From the NCBI GenBank assembly GCA_016650435.1, contig JAENVT010000380.1, positions 1-9,020 on the forward strand: a stretch of DNA of 9,020 nt, written 5' to 3'. Position numbers and translations under genes: made by a program. This document shows positions 1 through 5,019 of this stretch, piece after piece. The DNA comes from Ilumatobacteraceae bacterium (GTDB lineage: Bacteria; Actinomycetota; Acidimicrobiia; Acidimicrobiales; Ilumatobacteraceae). The notes below the pieces were generated by a model. The model had not been told where the DNA came from and made no database searches. It saw only the letters and a list, made by a program, of their open reading frames with translations. Every line of letters starts with the position of its first letter. Within the stretch, counting starts at the first letter, position 1.

Positions 1-2
1 AT

Positions 3-158
3 GTCGAAGCCGACCGCCTGTCCGGCCTCGGCGCACAACGGGTCAGCGACGACACATGCAGCGAACACGGCAGCACCTGGATCCTGATGGCTGATCCCGA
101 AGGCAACGAGTTCTGCATCTGCGACAACGGAAGCCCCGCAAGCCACGAGACGACGTGA
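3..158 (+). CDS. VOC/glyoxalase-like protein, C-terminal part
   Basis: This is the 3' end of a gene that begins upstream of the window; about 51 codons are visible, in the frame starting at base 3. The end of the translation reads TWILMADPEGNEFCICD, the typical last beta strands of the vicinal-oxygen-chelate fold (glyoxalase/bleomycin-resistance superfamily), where a W-x-x-M-x-DPEGNEFC segment carries the last metal-ligand glutamate. The substrate cannot be told from this fragment, and many such proteins are uncharacterised. Its TGA stop (156-158) shares its final A with the ATG of the methyltransferase gene that follows, so the two are probably one operon with coupled translation. The family call is confident; the specific function is unknown. 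Confidence 0.75.
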   Translation, partial: VEADRLSGLGAQRVSDDTCSEHGSTWILMADPEGNEFCICDNGSPASHETT

Positions 159-976
159 TGGCCGCACGCCAGGAGAAGGAGGCGAACGCGCGGTTCTCGC
201 AACGCTATGGCGAGGCGCGCGGCGACGTGGTCCGCGCGATCGAACTGGCGGTCATCGGAGGTGACTGGGGCGCCAACGGGTACACGACCATCGCCCAGGC
301 CGACCAGCTCGCCGCCATCTTGGAGCTGGGCACGGGTTCACTGGTTCTTGATATCGGGGCTGGGCGGGGATGGCCTGGCCTCTACATCGCGGCGAGAACA
401 GGGTGCTCGGTGGTGATGACTGACGTGCCAGTGGAGGGACTCGTCTCGGCCCGCGAGCGCGGCCAACGCGAGGGTCTCGATGATCGGACGTGGCCGGTCA
501 ACGCGAGTGCGCGTGACGCCCCGTTCCGTGTGGAGACATTCGACGCTGTGGTTCACACTGATGTGCTGTGTTGACTGCGGCCAAAGCTCTCCGTGTTGAG
601 GGCCTCCCGCTTGCTGCTGGGACCAGGAGGTCGGACCGCGTTCCACACGATCTACACAGCCCCGGGGCTCGATCGGCGCGCTCGGGCACGTGCACACCGG
701 TCAGGACCATGGGCGGTGGCGTCGAAGGATACGCCGGTGGAGTTGCTGCGACGAGCGGGCTTCATTGATGTCACCGAAATAGACGGCACGGAAGAGTTTC
801 GCGCCGTCGCCAACGAGTGGATCGATCAATGGGACGATCACCGGGACGCCTTGATCAAGATCTACGGCGAACCCGAGTTCGAGAGCCGCCAGCACGACCG
901 GCGTATGCAGCTGCACGCCGTCGAAGATGGTCTCTTACGCCGCTCGCTATTCCGCGGCAGACGTCCCAGTGGCTGA
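158..976 (+). CDS. Class I SAM-dependent methyltransferase with in-frame TGA (candidate selenoprotein or nonsense-interrupted gene)
   Basis: The frame is 273 codons long and is interrupted only by TGA at 572-574 (codon 139). The first half has the Rossmann SAM-binding motif LDIGAGRGWPG (residues 64-74), an acidic residue ending strand 2 (TDVPVEG, 88-94) and FDAVVHTDVLC (128-138). After the TGA the same frame continues LRPKLSVLRASRLLLGPGGR, the post-motif helix and LLxPGGR turn expected next in this fold, and runs on to a TGA stop at 974-976. The total of 272 residues is normal for a small-molecule methyltransferase; the substrate is unknown. From memory, relatives carry Cys at the TGA position (DVLCCL), which fits Cys replaced by selenocysteine, and a hairpin follows directly. 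A point nonsense mutation is the main alternative. The start ATG at 158 overlaps the stop of the VOC gene by one base; GTG at 155 is also possible. If the TGA is read as stop, the product ends at residue 138 and lacks half the fold. Confidence 0.8.
575..610 (+). promoter_or_regulatory. SECIS-like hairpin directly after the in-frame TGA
   Basis: A two-part stem-loop begins 2 nt after the TGA. The lower stem pairs 577-580 (GCGG) with 607-610 (CCGC). An internal loop (581-585 opposite 604-606) follows, then an upper stem of six pairs, 586-591 (GCTCTC) with 598-603 (GAGGGC, one G-T wobble). The apical loop is 592-597 (CGTGTT). Bacterial SelB-binding elements are hairpins of just under 40 nt immediately 3' of the UGA, with a short apical loop containing an early G; this loop has G in its second position and starts about 18 nt from the TGA. 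The pairing is read from the sequence; its function is inferred, and chance hairpins are common in GC-rich coding DNA. Confidence 0.4.
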
Positions 977-994
977 TCGCGCTTGGTCCATCGT

Positions 995-1009
995 CGGCTC
1001 CTTGAGCCG
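995..1009. promoter_or_regulatory. Short perfect hairpin/dyad upstream of the EamA transporter
   Basis: CGGCTC (995-1000) and GAGCCG (1004-1009) form a perfect 6-bp inverted repeat around a 3-nt loop. It begins 18 bases after the methyltransferase stop and ends 10 bases before a -10-like TAGATT. No T tract follows, so it is a poor intrinsic terminator. Its position over the expected -35 region would also suit an operator for the transporter gene. Confidence 0.3.
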
Positions 1010-1019
1010 CTCTGTGGCC

Positions 1020-1025
1020 TAGATT
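1020..1025 (+). promoter_or_regulatory. -10-like element for the EamA transporter (leaderless arrangement)
   Basis: TAGATT (1020-1025) fits the actinobacterial -10 pattern TANNNT and lies 7 bases before the GTG start at 1033. There is no Shine-Dalgarno sequence upstream of that GTG. Transcription starting at or next to the GTG would give a leaderless mRNA. No convincing -35 is visible at normal spacing. Confidence 0.35.
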
Positions 1026-1032
1026 TGACTGC

Positions 1033-2064
1033 GTGGAGGAAACCAGCCGACACGCGACACAGCGGAACGGATGGGCGTGGTGCGCTCTTTCCGCCATGCT
1101 GTTCGGCGCGGCCACACCGGCAACCAAACTGGTTGTCGATCACGTCGGCGCAGTAACCCTCGCCGGTCTGCTCTACCTCGGTGCTGCGGCCGCAGTCGCC
1201 CCGTTCGCGCTTCGCGAACAGCGATCGACCGCTTCCCTTCGGCAGCGATCACGCCTAATGATCGCTGTCGCATTTGGTGGCGGTCTAGCGCCAGTCTTGC
1301 TCGTCCTCGCGCTCGACCGAACTCCCGCAGGAACGGTGTCGTTGTTCTTGAACCTCGAGCTCGTCGCGACAGCGGTCATCGCCCGCGTGTTCCTACAGGA
1401 ACAGATCGGTCGCCGCGCTGGGTTGGGCATCGTCATCGTTGTGCTCGGTGGCGTCATCCTTGCTGGTGCCTCGGACGCAGGCGTCGCGGTCGGCGCAGTG
1501 CTTGTCGCGGCAACTTGCGTTTGTTGGGGGATCGACAACGCCATCACCGCCAGCCTTGACAGCTACACCCCTTCGCAGATCACCCTTGCCAAAGGCGTGG
1601 TCGCTGGATCGGTCAACCTCGTCTTGGGCCTCGTCCTCGATGGGGCACCCGTTGCACGGTTCGTGTTCGCCGCGCTGGCCATTGGAGCGGTCGGCTATGG
1701 CCTGTCGATCACGATGTGGATCACCGGGGCCCGACTGGTCGGTGCAGCACGCGGTCAAGTCATCTTCGCCCTTGCGCCTTTCATCGGAGCGCTACTCGCA
1801 TGGCCCGTCAACGGCGACCGGCTGACGTCGACGACGGTGGTTGCCTTCACGGTCTCACTCGTCGGCGTGGTCCTGGTCGCAACCAGCCACCACGGGCACT
1901 TCCACCGCCACGAACCCATGGAGCACGCGCACCCGATCGATCCGAGTGATCCTCACCATCGATCTGAGGCGATCGAGGTTCTCTCCGGGACGCAGCACCG
2001 TCACCTCGCCGTGAGTCACGAGCACGAGCATCTCCCTGACATCCACCATCGCCACATTCACTGA
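1033..2064 (+). CDS. EamA/DMT-family transporter with His-rich C-terminal tail
   Basis: This is a 343-residue inner-membrane protein starting with GTG. About ten hydrophobic segments span residues 15-285, arranged as the usual two five-helix EamA repeats, with small-residue-rich helices such as ALSAMLFGAATPATK in the first and VGYGLSITMWITGARL in the second. EamA proteins are drug/metabolite exporters. Residues 286-343 (nt 1888-2061) form an extra hydrophilic tail with 18 His in 58 positions, including HHGHFHRH, HEHEH and HHRHIH. Such tails bind divalent metals, so a metal ion or metal complex is a plausible substrate, or the tail may act as a sensor or buffer. That is inference; the core family transports organic solutes. 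The gene converges with the CPH-type ATPase, whose stop lies 30 bases away, so the two do not share a transcript. The His clusters resemble those in the ATPase N-terminus. Confidence 0.85.
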   Translation: MEETSRHATQRNGWAWCALSAMLFGAATPATKLVVDHVGAVTLAGLLYLGAAAAVAPFALREQRSTASLRQRSRLMIAVAFGGGLAPVLLVLALDRTPAGTVSLFLNLELVATAVIARVFLQEQIGRRAGLGIVIVVLGGVILAGASDAGVAVGAVLVAATCVCWGIDNAITASLDSYTPSQITLAKGVVAGSVNLVLGLVLDGAPVARFVFAALAIGAVGYGLSITMWITGARLVGAARGQVIFALAPFIGALLAWPVNGDRLTSTTVVAFTVSLVGVVLVATSHHGHFHRHEPMEHAHPIDPSDPHHRSEAIEVLSGTQHRHLAVSHEHEHLPDIHHRHIH

Positions 2065-2094
2065 CGTCATCGCCTAATCGGTCGATGCCGGCCG

Positions 2095-4197
2095 TTAGTC
2101 CCGTTGCGGGCTCAGTTCGACTCGTCGTAGGAGTTGTGCGTTGAGCGCGACGACGATGGTCGACAAGCTCATCATGACCGCGCCAATCGCGGGGGCGAGA
2201 GTGATGCCGGCCCACGACAGCGCTCCGGCGGCGAGCGGGATTGCGACGATGTTGTACCCAGCGGCCCAGGCGAGGTTCTGGCGCATCTTGCGATACGACG
2301 CCTTCGACAGCCGGATGACTCCAGTGACCGAGCGCGGGTCGTTGCCGGCGAGCACAACTCCGGCGGACTCCATCGCCACATCCGTGCCAGCTCCGATTGC
2401 AAGCCCGACATCGGCGCGGGCGAGCGCGGGTGCATCGTTGACACCGTCGCCGACCATCGCAACCTTGTAGCCGCGCGACTGGAGCTCGCCGACCTTGTGC
2501 TGCTTGTCCTCTGGCAACACTTCGGCGAACACCTCGTCGATGCGAAGTTCGGTTGCGACAGCGTCGGCTACTTGTTGTGCGTCGCCAGTGATCATCACGA
2601 CACGCTCGATACCGATCGCGTGGAGATCGACGACCGCTTGGCGCGCTTCGGGGCGGATCTTGTCCTCGAGGGCTAGGGCGCCGACGATCTGGTCGTCGCG
2701 GATTAGATGCAGGACTGCGGCGCCGCGTCCCGTCCAGCTGTCGATCTCAGTGCGAATCGACTCGGGGGTAGTGAGGTTTCGTTCGCGGAGCAACACGGGT
2801 CCACCGACGGCGTAGCGATGTCCATCGATGCGGGCTTCGACGCCTCGTCCAATGAGCGCCTTGAAGTCCGTGGCCTGTGCGGGCCCGCCGTGTTCTTTGG
2901 CTGCGGTCACGATCGCTCGAGCTAGAGGATGTTCGCTGTCCAACTCGACGCCACCGGCGAGACGCAGGACCTCGTCTGGAGCGACGCCTGCACCGGCGAC
3001 ACCGGTGACGACGTGGCGGCCCTCAGTGAGGGTGCCGGTCTTGTCGAACAGGACAGCAGTGATTGTCCGCATCCGTTCAAGCGCAAGCCGATCCTTCACC
3101 AGGATCCCGTTGCGAGCCGCAACCGCAGTAGAGAGGGAAATGACGAGCGGGATCGCCAGGCCGAGCGCATGCGGGCACGCGATCACCAACACAGTGACCG
3201 TGCTGGTCACCGCTTGTTTGGTGTCGCCGGCCAGCGACCAGGCGAGGAAGGTGATCACCGCTGAGGCGGTAGCGATGTAGAACAGCCAAGCGGCGAATCG
3301 GTCGGCGAGCACCTGGGCGCGGCTGTTCGAGGCCTGTGCTTCAGCAACGAGCCGTTGGATGCCCGCCAGCGCTGTGTCGTCGCCGACCGCTGTAACTCGC
3401 ACTCTGATCGACGAGTCCGTCGACACGGTGCCGGCCACAACCTTATCGCCCGGGCTCTTTGCCACAGATCGCGACTCGCCCGTGATCATCGATTCGTCGA
3501 ACTCCGCCTCGCCGGATTCGATCACGCCATCAGCCGGCACTCGCCCACCGGCTCTTACCAGGACCACATGCCCTACTTGGAGATCCGAGATGGATACCGT
3601 CCGGGTCTGTCCATCTTCAACGAGTTCGGCTTCGTCAGGGATGAGCTCGGCGAGCGCGGCGAGCGCGCCGCGGGCTTGGCCGATCGCTTTCATTTCCTGC
3701 CAGTGCCCGAGCAACATGATCGTGACCAGGGCTGCCAGTTCCCACCAGAACTCCAGATCGAACCATCCGAGGCTCGACAACATCGACGACGACCATGCGA
3801 CCGTGATGGCCATCGCAATCAACAACATCATTCCCGGAGCGCGATCGCGGACCTCCGACATGGCGCCTGTCAAGAACGGCCAACCGCCCCAGACATACAC
3901 GAACGTGCCCAGCACCGGGCCGACCCAGGCCACCCCGTTGAGGTGGTACCCGAACCAACCCATGATCATCCCGCTCGTGACGACCACCGGCACCGAGACC
4001 AGCAGCGTCAACCAGAACCGGCGACGAAAAACCTCAGGGTCATGGCCGGCGTGCTTGTCGTGCCCGCCGTGCATCTCATGACCCGCGTGTCGATCTTGCG
4101 ACTTGTGGGTGTGTCCATGTGCGCGAACTGAGTGACCGTGATCGTGCGATGTCATCGCCGGTGAGACGTCGGCGTGGGGTTCAGTGCCGTGTGCCAT
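2095..4197 (-). CDS. copB: P1B-type heavy-metal-exporting ATPase, CopB-like (CPH motif)
   Basis: This inner-membrane ATP-driven metal exporter has 700 residues from the ATG at 4197. Its cytosolic N-terminus (residues 1-53) has 14 His and no CxxC heavy-metal domain. The order of motifs is complete: actuator TGES (239-242), transmembrane metal site CPH within VIACPHALGLAIP (341-343), phosphorylation site DKTGTLT (385-391), nucleotide-binding SEHPLA (421-426), hinge GDGVND (583-588), then AGYN in the next helix and MSLST in the last. CPH plus a His-rich N-terminus is the signature of the P1B-3/CopB group, linked with copper (Cu2+ or Cu+) export; silver is possible. An in-frame GTG at 4206 would add three residues but lies inside the -10 element, so ATG 4197 is preferred. 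Expression probably depends on the CsoR-like operator just upstream. The gene converges with the EamA transporter. Confidence 0.93.
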   Translation of the reverse strand: MAHGTEPHADVSPAMTSHDHGHSVRAHGHTHKSQDRHAGHEMHGGHDKHAGHDPEVFRRRFWLTLLVSVPVVVTSGMIMGWFGYHLNGVAWVGPVLGTFVYVWGGWPFLTGAMSEVRDRAPGMMLLIAMAITVAWSSSMLSSLGWFDLEFWWELAALVTIMLLGHWQEMKAIGQARGALAALAELIPDEAELVEDGQTRTVSISDLQVGHVVLVRAGGRVPADGVIESGEAEFDESMITGESRSVAKSPGDKVVAGTVSTDSSIRVRVTAVGDDTALAGIQRLVAEAQASNSRAQVLADRFAAWLFYIATASAVITFLAWSLAGDTKQAVTSTVTVLVIACPHALGLAIPLVISLSTAVAARNGILVKDRLALERMRTITAVLFDKTGTLTEGRHVVTGVAGAGVAPDEVLRLAGGVELDSEHPLARAIVTAAKEHGGPAQATDFKALIGRGVEARIDGHRYAVGGPVLLRERNLTTPESIRTEIDSWTGRGAAVLHLIRDDQIVGALALEDKIRPEARQAVVDLHAIGIERVVMITGDAQQVADAVATELRIDEVFAEVLPEDKQHKVGELQSRGYKVAMVGDGVNDAPALARADVGLAIGAGTDVAMESAGVVLAGNDPRSVTGVIRLSKASYRKMRQNLAWAAGYNIVAIPLAAGALSWAGITLAPAIGAVMMSLSTIVVALNAQLLRRVELSPQRD

Positions 4198-4204
4198 GCG
4201 GTGC

Positions 4205-4232
4205 ACTATACCCCCCCAGGGTATCTAACCAA
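4205..4232 (-). promoter_or_regulatory. Promoter of the copB-like ATPase (leaderless)
   Basis: On the minus strand a good -10, TATAGT (4210-4205), is followed by 7 bases and then ATG 4197, so the transcript probably begins at or next to the start codon. A weak -35, TTGGTT (4232-4227), sits 16 bases upstream of the -10. The spacer is almost filled by the CsoR-like dyad, so bound repressor would block RNA polymerase directly. Confidence 0.6.
4208..4224. promoter_or_regulatory. CsoR-family operator (copper-responsive)
   Basis: The plus strand reads ATACCC-CCCCA-GGGTAT, a perfect 6-bp inverted repeat with a 5-base G/C-rich spacer. This matches the known type of CsoR operator, a TACCC...GGGTA dyad in front of copper ATPase genes in actinobacteria and firmicutes. 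It lies in the spacer between the -35 and -10 of the CPH ATPase and 78 bases before the divergent small Cys-rich gene. No csoR gene is in the window, so the repressor must be encoded elsewhere. Confidence 0.75.
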
Positions 4233-4287
4233 CCCGGCCTTCTCCGTCCGCCTCCCTCATGCCGTCGATGCGGTGGCGCGCCGAGAG

Positions 4288-4293
4288 TATTCT
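4288..4293 (+). promoter_or_regulatory. -10-like element for the small Cys-rich gene (leaderless arrangement)
   Basis: TATTCT (4288-4293) lies 8 bases upstream of ATG 4302, and no Shine-Dalgarno sequence precedes that ATG. The spacing would give a leaderless or nearly leaderless mRNA. No clear -35 is seen. Confidence 0.3.
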
Positions 4294-4301
4294 TGGCCCC
4301 T

Positions 4302-4517
4302 ATGAGACGTGTGCTGGTTCCGCTGCTGTCGGTGTATCTGCTCGCTGCGCTGATCCGTCGGGTGTCGGAGAAGCAGGGCAGGTCGGTATGTGGTTGCAGC
4401 TCCGATTGCTGGTGCAAGAAGCCGGTGCTGAGCGTGTTCCGATGGGTGTTCCCGTTCGGCCACTCCGGCCCCAGCGCCGACGAGAAAGCTGCCCTCGACC
4501 ACGCCCATTCCCACTGA
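4302..4517 (+). CDS. Small Cys-rich membrane protein with CxCxxxCxC motif
   Basis: This 71-residue protein has three parts. A hydrophobic helix (residues 4-19, VLVPLLSVYLLAALI) probably anchors it in the membrane. Cys30, Cys32, Cys36 and Cys38 form CGCSSDCWC, which can bind a soft metal or a metal cluster. An aromatic stretch (FRWVFPFGH, 46-54) and a His-containing end (DHAHSH) follow. I recall similar small proteins next to metal-transport genes but know no assigned function. It is divergent from the copB-like gene, with the CsoR-like operator between them, and 23 bases before the thioredoxin-fold gene. A role in copper binding or delivery is inferred from the motif and context. Codon use is typical of the region and the frame stays open, so this is a real gene. 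ATG 4302 is the start that begins directly with the membrane helix. Confidence 0.75.
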   Translation: MRRVLVPLLSVYLLAALIRRVSEKQGRSVCGCSSDCWCKKPVLSVFRWVFPFGHSGPSADEKAALDHAHSH

Positions 4518-4540
4518 CGACCAGCGGAGAATCGACCGTG

Positions 4541-4852
4541 ATGGTGACGTTGTTGTTCTTTGACGGCTGCCCGAACTGGCAGACCACCAACGACAACCTG
4601 GAGGCGCTGGCCGTCGAACTCGGCTTCGACTTCGATCGCTGCCACGTCGAAACAGACGAGGATGCTCAACGGCTGCAGTTCCGTGGATCGCCGACGGTAT
4701 TGATCGACGGGCGCGACGTGTTCGCCGCCGGTGACGAACCGATCGGGTTGTCCTGCCGGATGTACCAGACCGGCCATGGCCACGCCGGTTCCCCAAGCGC
4801 GGAGCAGCTGCGTCGCGTGGTTACTGCGGCGATCACCGGCCGGCTGACGTGA
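4541..4852 (+). CDS. Thioredoxin-fold small protein (single-Cys, alkylmercury-lyase-neighbour type)
   Basis: This 103-residue cytosolic protein has a short thioredoxin-like fold. Strand 1 (VTLLFFDGC) leads to Cys10 in CPNW, the position of a thioredoxin CxxC but with only the first Cys. The stretch FRGSPTVLIDGRDVF (47-61) contains the cis-proline loop (SPTV). It ends with GLSCRMYQTGHG (69-80), with Cys72, and a C-terminal helix. I recall this GSPTVLxDGxD...GLSCRxY pattern in actinobacterial proteins annotated as thioredoxin-like or alkylmercury-lyase-like, without a proven reaction. It may handle thiol-bound metals or disulfides. A GCGGAGA box (4524-4530) lies 10 bases before ATG 4541; GTG 4538 is an alternative start. 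It follows the small Cys-rich gene by 23 bases, probably as one operon. Confidence 0.85.
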   Translation: MVTLLFFDGCPNWQTTNDNLEALAVELGFDFDRCHVETDEDAQRLQFRGSPTVLIDGRDVFAAGDEPIGLSCRMYQTGHGHAGSPSAEQLRRVVTAAITGRLT

Positions 4853-4941
4853 GTGACGAGCGGTCGTTCCACGCTGTCGTCACGCTCAGCCCGACCGGTC
4901 GTGTGATGGTGCCGTTACCGTTCGCACCCGACGATCTCTGA
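4849..4941 (+). CDS. 30-aa ORF translationally coupled to the thioredoxin-fold gene; possible truncated DUF1905-like start
   Basis: A GTG start overlaps the upstream TGA stop in a GTGA arrangement, typical of coupled translation. The 30-residue product includes FHAVVTLSPTGRVMVPLPF, with 23 of 30 codons ending in G or C, as in the real genes here. The beta-strand pattern ending in VPLPFAPDD resembles the beginning of DUF1905-type proteins, which normally run much longer. No convincing continuation is seen in any frame after the stop. It is either a genuine short protein or the remnant of a gene whose rest was lost where the permease region begins. The family link is from memory and tentative. 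Confidence 0.45.
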   Translation: MSDERSFHAVVTLSPTGRVMVPLPFAPDDL

Positions 4942-5019
4942 CGCACGGCTCGTGATTACCCAATGCCGTCTCGCTCAGTCAGGTCGTGGACAATCGAAGC
5001 GATACGCGACGGAACCTGG

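Noticed and set aside
593..976. A separate gene for the second half of the methyltransferase
   Set aside because: It is in the same frame as the first half, lacks its own ribosome-binding site, and begins in the middle of a methyltransferase fold.
2065..2094. Terminator between the two converging transporter genes
   Set aside because: Only a 5-bp CATCG/CGATG pairing with a 10-base loop and no T tract is visible in 30 bases; too weak to call.
3355..4131. Long plus-strand open frame of 258 codons opposite the CPH ATPase gene
   Set aside because: It lies entirely antisense to a gene with complete P-type ATPase motifs, and its translation has no family features; long shadow frames are expected in GC-rich DNA.
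4204..4206. GTG as start of the CPH ATPase
   Set aside because: It overlaps the TATAGT -10 element, so it would lie upstream of the transcript start; ATG 4197 fits a leaderless mRNA.
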